Notes under the pieces: model-generated | Database searches by the model: none | The model's input: only the letters and a program-made list of their open reading frames with translations | What the model was told of the DNA's origin: nothing | Part shown: one piece after another, positions 1 through 8,241 of the stretch | Position numbering within the stretch: the stretch's first letter is position 1 | Layout: each line of letters begins with the position of its first letter | Made by a program: the position numbers and the translations under genes | NCBI RefSeq assembly: GCF_011039205.1 | Contig: NZ_JAAKEL010000004.1 | Location: 186,001-250,000 of the forward strand | DNA: 64,000 nt | Direction of reading: 5' to 3' | DNA from: Dysgonomonas sp. ZJ279 | GTDB taxonomy: Bacteria; Bacteroidota; Bacteroidia; Bacteroidales; Dysgonomonadaceae

Positions 1-182
1 TCTGCTCTATCTTCGGATTTTCACCCGAACTGGCAGGTACATTATTAATCATAGCCACTATTGTAGATATTCCTGCAACTTTACTCAATTCTACCGGAAA
101 CGTAGTATGTTCGTTATTAGTAACCCGCTTATCGGAGGGTAAAGATTGGGTTAAACAAATTGCTACTGAAAATGTTGATTAA
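1..182 (+). CDS. C-terminal end of a sodium:dicarboxylate/amino-acid symporter (partial)
   Basis: The window opens inside this gene; codons run in frame from base 3 to a TAA at 180-182. The last 59 residues include the hydrophobic stretch ending IPATLLNSTGNVVCSLL, followed by a charged tail (SEGKDWVKQ). This resembles the C-terminal half-helix and tail of the DAACS family (glutamate/aspartate or C4-dicarboxylate:Na+ symporters), inner-membrane proteins. The gene ends 17 bases before the next gene on the same strand, so the two may be co-transcribed. Substrate cannot be told from this fragment. Confidence 0.7.
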   Translation, partial: CSIFGFSPELAGTLLIIATIVDIPATLLNSTGNVVCSLLVTRLSEGKDWVKQIATENVD

Positions 183-199
183 AATAAAGATAACATAAT

Positions 200-2050
200 A
201 TGAAAAAGTTTTTATTTAGCACTATCCTCTGCTCTCTATTCGCTAGCGGATCGATAAACGCACAGGAATCAAATGATGCTCTGAGCTTGAAAAAAATATT
301 TCATGTAACAGATTCTGCTGCTACAAATCATCGAACATATCATGCCCCTTATATAGGCGTTTCGGCTAGTTACAGTAATAACGATGCTTCGCGGATTGCA
401 ACAGCTTATACAGAATCTATTGTAAAAGCAGGTGGTATCCCTGTCATCATACCAGTAACAACAGATCCTGCTACACTGCTAGATATCGTAAAACGTATCG
501 ATGGACTTGTTCTTTCGGGTGGTGGTGATGTCAATCCTGCATATTACAACGAAGAACCTAATACAGAAACATTAGATACCGATACTTTACGAGATGAATA
601 TGAGCTGATGTTACTTAAATTTGCAACAGATCGTAATGTGCCTGTGCTTGGCATTTGCCGTGGTGAGCAATTAATCAATGTAGCATTCGGAGGTACACTC
701 ATTCAGGATATTCCTTCTCAGTACGAAAATAAGAGTGTAAAACATTCACAGACCGAAGCTCGTGAAATAGGAACACATTATGTATCAGTAGCTCCCAGTT
801 CGCAATTAGCTGCTGTTGTTGATGATAAAACAGAATTGTTTGTAAACTCGTTCCATCATCAGGCCGTAAAAGATGTAGCACCCGGATTTAAAGCCGTTGC
901 AACCGCTACAGATGGTGTCATAGAAGGAATCGAAGCTTATCCCAACAGACCTATTTTAGCAATCCAATGGCATCCCGAAGCTCATGTAATGGGTGGCGAT
1001 AAGACGATGCTCGAAATATTTAAATTTATGGTAAAAGAAGCTAATATTTATCGTCAGGCGAAAGAAATACATCAACGTATTCTATCTGTTGATACGCATA
1101 CAGATACGCCTTTAGAATTTAAGAAAACGGGTTTTAATATTGCTAACAGAGATACTAATCAGGTAAACCTACCTAAAATGGAAGAAGGCAAACTGGATGG
1201 TGTCTATATGGCTGCTTATATAAGACAAGGTGAACGAGATAAAGCTTCTTCGCAAAAGGCTGTCGACTATATCACAGGCTTGATAGAAGGGGTACATAAG
1301 CAAGTGGGCATGAACAAAGATAAGTGTGATATTGCATACACAAAAGACGATCTTATCAGATTGAAAGGAGAAGGTAAGAAAGCTGTATTTATCGGTGTGG
1401 AGAATGGTTATGGCATAGGTAAAGATATTAGTAATCTGGCTCGCTACAAGAAAATGGGCGTCGGTTATATGACCTTGTGTCACAATAAGGACAATGATAT
1501 TTGCGATACATCGAATGCTGCATCTACCCAAGAGTGGAAGGGGTTAAGTCCATTTGGTGAAGATGTGATACGCGAGATGAACAACTTGGGAATGATTATC
1601 GATCTCTCTCATTCGGGAGAAAGCACTTTCTGGGATGTAATAAAACTATCTTCTCAGCCAGTTGTAGCAACTCATTCGTCGGCTCGGGCATTATGTAATA
1701 AAGACAGAAATCTGACTGACGATCAACTGCGTGCCATTGCTAAGAATGGTGGAGTAGTACAAGTTGCAATTGTAGACATGTTTGTAAATAAAGACCCTAA
1801 AAAAGCGAGTCTGACAGATGTTATCGATCACATCGACCATATCGCTAAAGTAGCAGGTATAGACCATGTAGGTATCGGCTCCGATTTCGATGGTGGTGGA
1901 GGCGTGATAGGCTGTTCAGGAGCGAACGATTTAATCAACATCACTGTAAAGCTAATAGGAAAAGGGTATTCCGAAGAAGATATAGCTAAGATATGGGGCG
2001 GTAACTACTTACGTGTTCTTGATAAAGTACAATCTTCAGCTACTAAGTAA
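200..2050 (+). CDS. Secreted fusion of gamma-glutamyl hydrolase (C26) and membrane dipeptidase (M19)
   Basis: 616 residues. A Sec signal peptide (residues 1-22, ending SINAQ) is followed by a class I glutamine-amidotransferase-like C26 domain (about 50-285) with nucleophile Cys153 (GICRGEQ) and His258/Glu260 (QWHPEAH). A complete M19 renal-dipeptidase-like domain (about 290-610) follows, with the zinc motif HTDT near residue 300, GVENG, THSSAR and GSDFDG. C26 enzymes cleave gamma-glutamyl bonds and M19 enzymes cleave dipeptides, so one periplasmic polypeptide could process gamma-glutamyl peptides in two steps; that is inference. The preceding symporter could import a product such as glutamate. 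Both halves keep their catalytic residues. Confidence 0.9.
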   Translation: MKKFLFSTILCSLFASGSINAQESNDALSLKKIFHVTDSAATNHRTYHAPYIGVSASYSNNDASRIATAYTESIVKAGGIPVIIPVTTDPATLLDIVKRIDGLVLSGGGDVNPAYYNEEPNTETLDTDTLRDEYELMLLKFATDRNVPVLGICRGEQLINVAFGGTLIQDIPSQYENKSVKHSQTEAREIGTHYVSVAPSSQLAAVVDDKTELFVNSFHHQAVKDVAPGFKAVATATDGVIEGIEAYPNRPILAIQWHPEAHVMGGDKTMLEIFKFMVKEANIYRQAKEIHQRILSVDTHTDTPLEFKKTGFNIANRDTNQVNLPKMEEGKLDGVYMAAYIRQGERDKASSQKAVDYITGLIEGVHKQVGMNKDKCDIAYTKDDLIRLKGEGKKAVFIGVENGYGIGKDISNLARYKKMGVGYMTLCHNKDNDICDTSNAASTQEWKGLSPFGEDVIREMNNLGMIIDLSHSGESTFWDVIKLSSQPVVATHSSARALCNKDRNLTDDQLRAIAKNGGVVQVAIVDMFVNKDPKKASLTDVIDHIDHIAKVAGIDHVGIGSDFDGGGGVIGCSGANDLINITVKLIGKGYSEEDIAKIWGGNYLRVLDKVQSSATK

Positions 2051-2075
2051 TCTGTATATAATTTATATAAAACAT

Positions 2076-2107
2076 AAAGGCTGCATAGATTGATCTATGC
2101 AGCCTTT
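2076..2107. terminator. Bidirectional intrinsic terminator
   Basis: A perfect 15-bp inverted repeat (AAAGGCTGCATAGAT and its complement) with a 2-base centre lies between convergent genes ending at 2050 (+) and 2132 (-). The arms begin with A runs and end with T runs, so it can work in both directions. Confidence 0.8.
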
Positions 2108-2131
2108 ATTATATGTTATTATAGTTATATA

Positions 2132-3406
2132 TTACAAAGTTTTGACCTTCAGATTTCTCCATAATACTTTTATACCGCCACCATCGTGAATCTGTAGTGC
2201 GATACGTCCTTGGCCTGCTCCAATCTTAGCGTCATCGAAATTAACCATCTCTTGGCCATTCAACCAGGTTGTTACATTGTCTCCAACGGCTTTGATGCGA
2301 AGTGTATTCCATTCTCCTTCTTTTAGAATTGATTCTTTTTCGTCTGGTATTTGGATTAACCAGCCTCGACCATAAGATTCATAGATGCCGCCTGTGTCGT
2401 GACCTTTTGGTGCTACTTCTACTTGCCATCCGTTTACTTTTACGTCTTCTTCGATGAATGATCGAATAAATACGCCTGAGTTTCCGTCTGCTTCTTGTTT
2501 GAATTCTACTGACAGATCGAAATCATTATAATACTCGCGGGTAGCCAGATAACCATATTGTTTATCGGGACCGCTCTCGCAGATAAGTAATCCGTCTTTT
2601 ACATACCATAGCTCTGTGCCGTATTTTTCCCAACCTTTGAGATCGACTCCATTAAAGAGTGATACTTCTTTCGATTTGCGTGGAAGTTCTTTTACTTTTA
2701 TATTGCGGAAAGATGCCGGGTAACCATGGTCTTGTAAGCAGAATACGCCTTTTTTTGCTAAACCATATTCAGGAGCATGTGCCCATTTACCACTGTTTTT
2801 ACGGTCGAACCAATCGTCTGTCCATGCTTCGAATTCTAATATTTTCACGCCGTTCAGCCAATGTTCCACATGACCGTTATCAAATATGATTTTCGAGTTA
2901 TTCCATTCTCCGTAGGGATTTACTTTCATCAATGTTGTGTCTGGTAAATGCATGGCATAGTCTACGCCTAGTTTTTGCCAGTCTTCGAGTGGTTCGGGAA
3001 AGTTAGGGGTGTCTATCAGTTGGTATTCAGGTCCTGTGACATAAGGTACTGCAAATTGTGGACGCTCTACTACATGGTATAGCATACCGCTGTTTCCGCC
3101 TTTAAATAGCTTCCAGTCCCACGATAGTTCGAAATTTTCGTATTGTTTTTCACTGACGATGTAACCGCTGGCATCACTTCCGTCACCTTTGGCTTGGATG
3201 CAGCCGTCTACTACATGCCATGGTTCGGTTAGTACGGAGTCGTTGTAATCGCGCCAACCGTTCATCGTCTTGCCATCGAATAATAAAACCCAACCGTCAG
3301 CTGCTTCTTCAGCGGTTAGGGTGTTGGGCTCAGTACTTGAGCAAGAACTGAATAGCATTAATGAGGCTGTCGCAGACATCATTATACTCTTGATAGTTAA
3401 TTTCAT
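2132..3406 (-). CDS. Lipoprotein with two DUF1080 (3-keto-disaccharide hydrolase-like) domains
   Basis: 424 residues. The signal peptide ends in a lipobox (LFSSC, Cys22), so it should be lipid-anchored. Two DUF1080/LamG-like jelly-roll domains follow (about 38-237 and 245-424). Each starts with a 'W(V)LLFDGKTMNGW' or 'SLFNGVDLKGWE' signature and ends with a 'FRNIKVKEL'/'WRNLKVKTL' strand. The family is linked to carbohydrate metabolism: some members hydrolyse 3-keto-glycosides, others are only glycan-binding. The tandem copy is unusual, since single-domain members are about 200-280 residues. No sugar gene cluster is adjacent, so the substrate is unknown. Confidence 0.85.
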   Translation of the reverse strand: MKLTIKSIMMSATASLMLFSSCSSTEPNTLTAEEAADGWVLLFDGKTMNGWRDYNDSVLTEPWHVVDGCIQAKGDGSDASGYIVSEKQYENFELSWDWKLFKGGNSGMLYHVVERPQFAVPYVTGPEYQLIDTPNFPEPLEDWQKLGVDYAMHLPDTTLMKVNPYGEWNNSKIIFDNGHVEHWLNGVKILEFEAWTDDWFDRKNSGKWAHAPEYGLAKKGVFCLQDHGYPASFRNIKVKELPRKSKEVSLFNGVDLKGWEKYGTELWYVKDGLLICESGPDKQYGYLATREYYNDFDLSVEFKQEADGNSGVFIRSFIEEDVKVNGWQVEVAPKGHDTGGIYESYGRGWLIQIPDEKESILKEGEWNTLRIKAVGDNVTTWLNGQEMVNFDDAKIGAGQGRIALQIHDGGGIKVLWRNLKVKTL

Positions 3407-3609
3407 GTTGTTATATTTAAGTTGATAATAGAGAAGAATTATTTTATGGTGTTTTTAATTATAGATTTAAATTGTAAATATATAAGAAAAATTACAATTT
3501 TAAAAATATTTATTTTAGTGATTAGAAATTATACGATATAGATTTAATTTATGATATTATAATAGACATCTATTTTCTTTAATATATGTTATAAAAAGTA
3601 TAAAAATCC

Positions 3610-3617
3610 TACCTTTG
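3610..3617 (+). promoter_or_regulatory. Putative Bacteroidota -7 promoter element of riboswitch 1 transcript
   Basis: TACCTTTG matches the TAnnTTTG consensus and sits 5 bases before the start of the cobalamin riboswitch. The preceding stretch (3407-3609) is very A+T-rich; I see no gene or clear -33 element in it. Confidence 0.55.
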
Positions 3618-3621
3618 CATC

Positions 3622-3892
3622 TGCTTAGGTGATACAAAAAGATATCCATCTTTTGTATTAAAAGGGAATTCGGTTAGAATCCGAAACAGTGCCCGCTACT
3701 GTGAAACTCTTGTTAAGTTTTGAGCAACCCTCTTGCCACTGTCAGAAACAGTGAACAGTAAACAGTAAACAACAATTTCGTTGATAACTGATGGCTGATG
3801 ACTGATATGATGGGAAGGCGCTCAAAATGGAGTAAGTCAGGAAACCTGCCAGGCAAAATACATTAATTTATGTACTCTCGGGGTCAAGAGTA
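3622..3892 (+). promoter_or_regulatory. Cobalamin riboswitch 1 (upstream of BtuB-like receptor)
   Basis: Conserved B12-riboswitch blocks occur in order: AGGTGAT (3628), AAAGGGAATTCGG-TNAGAATCCG (3661), the hairpin CAGT-GCCCGCT-ACTG (L5, 3687-3701), GCCACTGT (3735), TGGGAAGG (3811) and GTCAGGAAACCTGCC (3836-3850). A downstream hairpin at 3873-3892 (TACTCT/AGAGTA) exposes a CGGGGTCA loop whose CGGG complements CCCG in L5, as expected for the L5-L13 kissing pair. That hairpin lies 34 bases before the start codon, so translational control is plausible. Between GCCACTGT and TGGGAAGG the aptamer carries an extra arm of heptad repeats (3749-3804). Confidence 0.95.
3749..3804 (+). repeat. Heptad-repeat hairpin arm inside riboswitch 1
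   Basis: CAGT units at 3749, 3756 and 3763 (period 7, spacers GAA/AAA) and CAAC at 3770 face GTTG at 3780, then ACTG, GCTG and ACTG at 3787, 3794 and 3801 (spacers ATA/ATG). The loop is the 6-base AATTTC. Every 4-mer pairs with its partner (one G-U), giving four 4-bp helices separated by 3x3 internal loops. Confidence 0.9.
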
Positions 3893-3925
3893 TAAGTTAT
3901 TAACATCTTATTCTATTTATTCTCA

Positions 3926-6109
3926 ATGAAGAAGAAAGTATTTTTTACAGCATTGTTGTGCTGTTTTGTTAATGTTTTATGTGCACAAATCACATTAAAA
4001 GGGAGGGTAGTCGACGAAACTGACCGCCCAATTGCAAATGCGACAGTACGTCTCGAAAAAACGACAATTGGAACAGTTACCAATGCAAATGGTTTTTTTG
4101 AACTGAACAATGTCCCGAATGGGGACTACACTCTAAGAGCTAGTCGTATGGACTTCGAAGCTACTCGTCTAGATGTAAATGGCTCGAAAGAAGATATTGT
4201 ACTTACATTAGTAAAATCATTTCTAAATCTCAATGAAGTTGTTGTTACAGGGACAGGAACACATCGCCGTTCGCAAGAATCGCCTGTTGCAATAGAAGTA
4301 ATATCGCAGAAGGAATTAAGAAATGTGAATATTCCTACTTTTGAGAATGCAATGATTGCTCTTAATCCATCCTTTACATTCAGCCCAAATGCTATGGGTA
4401 CATATATGCAGCTAAACGGTTTAAGCAATAGGTATATTCTTATATTGATAGATGGTAGAAGGCTTGCAGGTGATGTAAGTGGAAATATCGACCTCTCACG
4501 TATCAATATGAATAATGTGAAACGTATCGAAATACTTAAAGGTGCTGCATCGTCTCTTTATGGCTCGGAAGCCATAGCCGGTGTAGTAAACATTATTACC
4601 GACAAGCGTAAAGAGAAAGTTTTCGCATCGAGTAATACACGTTATTCGGAATATGGACAGTTTACTCAAGGTATAAATGTAGATTTGAATCTGGGAATAT
4701 TTTCATCTTCTACGGCATACCAACGGAATCAATCAGATGGATGGCAATTAAACTCGAAAACAGTAGACAGTAAAACAGGCGAACTCGTGGATACCGAAGC
4801 GCAAGCATCCATGCGCTTTTACTCCGATATATTAAGTCAGAAGCTTTCTGTTGCTCCAACAAAACAATTAAGCGTGTATGTGGAAGGTAGTCTTTATGAT
4901 AAAAAATATATACGCGTACCAAGTGTATCAGCATATAATATGCTATACGAAGATTATTCGATCGGTTTGGGTGGTAAATATCTTCTCAAAAATGAAGGTG
5001 TTATCTCATTGGATTTGAATACGGACAACTTCGATTATTCGCAAGTATATATAGCTGATAATACGAAAACCGGAGTCGTAGCCGGAGATGAAGTATTTGT
5101 TCGTCGTCAAAAATACTATAATGCCAATCTGAAAGGTGTATTTAATGCCGGACAATATAATAAAATTTCAGTCGGTACCGAATATAGAATCGATTACCTG
5201 AAAAATGAAACTGATGTAAGAGACGGATCGAAAGATGTTTATACATCAGCTATCTATGCACAGGACGAAATAAGATTGCTGAATAATAAATTACAGTTTG
5301 TACCGGGTATCAGATATGTATATCACGAAACATTCAATAGTAAATTAACACCTAAATTGTCAGCAATGTATACGCTCGATAACGTAAATTTCAGGGCATC
5401 ATATGCAGCAGGATTCAGAGTTCCCGATTTAAAACAGCTTTACTATGAGTCATATGGTACAAAAGAAACTGTTACTGTAGGTAATCTGGACTTAAAACCT
5501 GAAACTTCAAACTATTACTCGATTGGTACCGAATATATCAGTGGTAAATTTACCGCATCGATAAACGGCTACATTAATGAAGTTAAAAACATTATTGAAA
5601 AAGAAAGTGTTACACCATTGCCCGAAGATGTAGAAAATGGTTTTCCAAAGAGAGACCAATATGTGAACAGGGATAAAGCACGTATCAGAGGATTCGATGT
5701 ATCGTTCAACTATTACATTGGCGCAGGCCTTACTGCAGGTGGGGGATATGCTTATGTAAGAGCTAAAAATCTGGAAACAGGAGAAGATCTTCAACGTATA
5801 AGCCGTCATACGGGAAATGTGAATGTAAACTATGCTAAAGATTGGGGATTATTCAGATCAAACTTCAATTTCAACGGACGTCTGCAAAGCAAAAGATATT
5901 TTTCGAACGAATGGGCACGTACATATCAATTGTGGAATTTATCGACAAACCATACATTCAAAAGTATGAATGGTGTTGTACTTGAACCTGGCTTTGGTGT
6001 TGAGAACTTATTTGATTTTGTAGATGACAGACCTTATGGAAGTAGCTATGCTACGCTATCTCCCGGGCGTACATTCTTTGTAAGTTTAGCAATAAAGTTT
6101 AGTAAATAA
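3926..6109 (+). CDS. btuB: TonB-dependent outer-membrane receptor, BtuB-like (cobalamin/corrinoid uptake)
   Basis: 727 residues. Signal peptide (about 1-20), then a carboxypeptidase-regulatory-like domain (about 22-90), a plug domain starting near VVVTGTGTHRRSQESP, and a 22-strand-type barrel ending in an aromatic-rich terminal strand (TFFVSLAIKFSK). It should import a corrinoid across the outer membrane using TonB energy. Location directly behind a cobalamin riboswitch is the main evidence for substrate; the 727-residue size also fits a small-ligand receptor rather than SusC (~1000). The start at 3926 leaves a normal signal peptide. Transcription probably stops in the MITE/terminator region that follows. 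Confidence 0.88.
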   Translation: MKKKVFFTALLCCFVNVLCAQITLKGRVVDETDRPIANATVRLEKTTIGTVTNANGFFELNNVPNGDYTLRASRMDFEATRLDVNGSKEDIVLTLVKSFLNLNEVVVTGTGTHRRSQESPVAIEVISQKELRNVNIPTFENAMIALNPSFTFSPNAMGTYMQLNGLSNRYILILIDGRRLAGDVSGNIDLSRINMNNVKRIEILKGAASSLYGSEAIAGVVNIITDKRKEKVFASSNTRYSEYGQFTQGINVDLNLGIFSSSTAYQRNQSDGWQLNSKTVDSKTGELVDTEAQASMRFYSDILSQKLSVAPTKQLSVYVEGSLYDKKYIRVPSVSAYNMLYEDYSIGLGGKYLLKNEGVISLDLNTDNFDYSQVYIADNTKTGVVAGDEVFVRRQKYYNANLKGVFNAGQYNKISVGTEYRIDYLKNETDVRDGSKDVYTSAIYAQDEIRLLNNKLQFVPGIRYVYHETFNSKLTPKLSAMYTLDNVNFRASYAAGFRVPDLKQLYYESYGTKETVTVGNLDLKPETSNYYSIGTEYISGKFTASINGYINEVKNIIEKESVTPLPEDVENGFPKRDQYVNRDKARIRGFDVSFNYYIGAGLTAGGGYAYVRAKNLETGEDLQRISRHTGNVNVNYAKDWGLFRSNFNFNGRLQSKRYFSNEWARTYQLWNLSTNHTFKSMNGVVLEPGFGVENLFDFVDDRPYGSSYATLSPGRTFFVSLAIKFSK

Positions 6110-6110
6110 A

Positions 6111-6303
6111 GTGAGTTCCATATTAAGGAAAGGAACAATAACTGATATTTTTTTACTTGAACTTGTCATCCCGATACGTAGTGAGGGATCTGTTATCCTA
6201 TTCCAAGGAGTAGTCAAGATCCCTCACTGTATATCGGGATGACAGAGCGGGCGAAAGATAGAGACGAGCTCATAATTACCTGATGTTTATATCGAATTCT
6301 CGC
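6111..6303. mobile_element. MITE-like palindromic element, copy 1
   Basis: A ~193 bp element starts 2 bases after the receptor stop codon. The left end (GTGAGTTCCATATTAA) matches the inverted right end (GCGAGAATTCGATATAA) imperfectly. The core is a ~28-bp inverted repeat (6164-6244) built on TGTCATCCCGATA...GTGAGGGATCT. The second copy at 25024-25223 has the same ends and core in the same order. No protein is encoded. Ends here have diverged and I see no clean target duplication, so this copy looks older. It could also terminate transcription between convergent genes. Confidence 0.75.
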
Positions 6304-6318
6304 CAAATATTATATGCA

Positions 6319-6351
6319 AAAAGAGACTGAATAGTGCATTCAGTCTCTTTT
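6319..6351. terminator. Bidirectional intrinsic terminator at the cobO 3' end
   Basis: Arms AAAAGAGACTGAA and TTCAGTCTCTTTT (13 bp) flank a 7-base loop and are followed on the + strand by a T-rich tract. The - strand cobO stop codon (6340-6342) lies inside the right arm. Confidence 0.7.
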
Positions 6352-6909
6352 CTTTTTATACAGAAAATCTTTCCATCGCTCTTCTACATCACCTTGCTGA
6401 TTCATCTCGAAACGTGCCATGACAAAGAATAAATCAGATAAGCGATTTACAAATTGTAATATAATAGGAGGTAGTTCATCTATTTTATTCAGCGTCCACA
6501 ATCTACGTTCTGCACGGCGGGCAATAGTTCGCGCTAATTGCAGATGTGCAGAAACCAAATTGCCACCCGGAAGAATAAAGTGAGAATTTTGACCCATTTT
6601 ATTCGTCAGGTTATCGATTTGCCCCTCACATAGCGTAACTAAATTATCAGACAGTTTATTCGGATTCTTTTCGCGTATATCGGAAGGTGTTGCCACATGC
6701 GACATAACAACCATCATTTCAGATTGTATAAGAAATAATAATTGCTGCCATTCATGTTCATCAGACAGATAAGCACGTACAACACCTATCATGCTGTTCA
6801 GTTCGTCGAGGCAACCGTTTGCTTCAATACGTATATCATCTTTATCCACACGCTGACCACCGTGTATTCCTGTTTTGCCCTTATCTCCACCTCGTGTATA
6901 TATTCTCAT
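6340..6909 (-). CDS. cobO: Cob(I)alamin adenosyltransferase, PduO type
   Basis: 189 residues from the ATG at 6909. The N-terminal TRGGDKGKTG and EANGCLDELNS motifs and the C-terminal ARRAERRLW and NRLSDLFFVMARF motifs are the PduO-family ATP/cobalamin-binding signatures. It transfers the adenosyl group of ATP to the corrinoid cobalt in the cytoplasm. A frame extension to a TTG at 6930 exists, but MRIYTRGGDKG is the usual start of the family. It lies 13 bases after cbiA, so the two are probably one operon. It is not preceded by a riboswitch. The symbol cobO is used by function; the protein is PduO-like, not CobA/BtuR-like. Confidence 0.9.
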   Translation of the reverse strand: MRIYTRGGDKGKTGIHGGQRVDKDDIRIEANGCLDELNSMIGVVRAYLSDEHEWQQLLFLIQSEMMVVMSHVATPSDIREKNPNKLSDNLVTLCEGQIDNLTNKMGQNSHFILPGGNLVSAHLQLARTIARRAERRLWTLNKIDELPPIILQFVNRLSDLFFVMARFEMNQQGDVEERWKDFLYKKKRD

Positions 6910-6922
6910 AACAATATTTTGT

Positions 6923-8224
6923 TTATTCAAAAAGACTCAATAAATCCAGTTGTGCCCAATAAATATGGGTATAACCTGCAATCAGATTTTTGTAACGAAA
7001 TAATTTGGCATCCACTTCTATACCTTTTGCATTATATATTTTAGCAATAGAAATAGAGTCTTCCGCATCTGCGATTTTAGAATAATGAAACTCGTGCCCT
7101 TTAATATTCTGCCCATTGTAATTGAAACTACGGTAACCCAACTTTAACCTCATTTGTTGCATAGTAGCATTTTGTTTCAAAACATCTACCATTGGATAAG
7201 CATTTCCATCCTTATCTGCAATAGATGAGCATAAATACATCATTCCACCACATTCAGCTAATAGCTTACCTCCATTTTCGATGTAATTTCTGATACTCTC
7301 GTGCATCGATTTATTTTCGCTCAATTCTGATAGATGTAATTCGGGATATCCACCGGGAAGATAAATAAAGTCTGCTTTCGGTAGTTCCTTATCCCACAGA
7401 GGACTAAAAAAAGTAATATCTCCTAATTCTTTCAAATACTCTATATTTTCGTAATAGAAGAAATTGAATGCTTCGTCATAAGCAACAGCAATTTCTAAGT
7501 TTTTATTTGTTATCTTTTTATCCGCTAGGCAAACAACAGGTCTCTCTTGTTTTGTTATTTCCAGCAAACGATCTATATCGATATGTTCTTCAATAAGTAA
7601 AGCTACTTTATCAGCAAAATCGTCGAAACAAAATTCCTTATCGAGACTTAATCCCAGATGGCGTGACGGTATTTCTATATCCGTTTGCTTAGGAAGATAA
7701 CCTAAAGGCTCTATTCCAACATCCTTACATGCTTCTTTAAGGAAATGGTAATGGCTTTCTGAACCTACAAAATTGAAAACAACACCTACAACATTTATAT
7801 TCTTATAGAAATTTTTAAATCCATATAGCATTGCCGCTGCCGAATATGCCATCGATTTAGCATTAATAACGAGTACAACAGGAATATCAATTAATTCGGC
7901 TATCTGTGCACTGCTTCCCTGCATACGATCGTACCCATCGAAAAGTCCCATAACACCTTCGGTGACGCAAACATCTTTACTTGCGCTATGTTTTGCATAT
8001 AATTGCTTCACATGACCGGGGGAAGACAGAAACAAATCCAGATTAATAGAATGGCCGTCCGATGCCAAATCATGGTATTTAGTATCTATATAATCTGGAC
8101 CACACTTAAAGGGTTGCACCTCTAATTGTCTGTTCTTTAATGCCCTCAATAAGCCTAAGGTCAAGGTCGTTTTTCCTGATCCTGATGATGTGGCTGCAAT
8201 AAGAAAATTGGATATCTTGCTCAT
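6923..8224 (-). CDS. cbiA: Cobyrinic acid a,c-diamide synthase
   Basis: 433 residues. An N-terminal dethiobiotin-synthetase-like ATPase domain with the P-loop ATSSGSGKTT (residues 11-20) is followed by a C-terminal class I glutaminase domain containing the nucleophile motif LLAECGGMMYL and the late His motif GHEFHY. It amidates the a and c side chains of cobyrinic acid with glutamine and ATP. Length is normal for CbiA. It starts 111 bases from the divergent riboswitch-2 promoter and is followed closely by cobO. Confidence 0.93.
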   Translation of the reverse strand: MSKISNFLIAATSSGSGKTTLTLGLLRALKNRQLEVQPFKCGPDYIDTKYHDLASDGHSINLDLFLSSPGHVKQLYAKHSASKDVCVTEGVMGLFDGYDRMQGSSAQIAELIDIPVVLVINAKSMAYSAAAMLYGFKNFYKNINVVGVVFNFVGSESHYHFLKEACKDVGIEPLGYLPKQTDIEIPSRHLGLSLDKEFCFDDFADKVALLIEEHIDIDRLLEITKQERPVVCLADKKITNKNLEIAVAYDEAFNFFYYENIEYLKELGDITFFSPLWDKELPKADFIYLPGGYPELHLSELSENKSMHESIRNYIENGGKLLAECGGMMYLCSSIADKDGNAYPMVDVLKQNATMQQMRLKLGYRSFNYNGQNIKGHEFHYSKIADAEDSISIAKIYNAKGIEVDAKLFRYKNLIAGYTHIYWAQLDLLSLFE

Positions 8225-8241
8225 AAAACTGATTCTTATTA

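Noticed and set aside
699-881. Antisense open frames inside long genes, such as this one in the C26-M19 gene
   Set aside because: They shadow strongly supported coding frames and show no domain, signal or start context.
3749-3804. Heptad repeats as a CRISPR-like array or IS end
   Set aside because: Spacers are only three bases, the two arms pair with each other and the unit lies inside a riboswitch.
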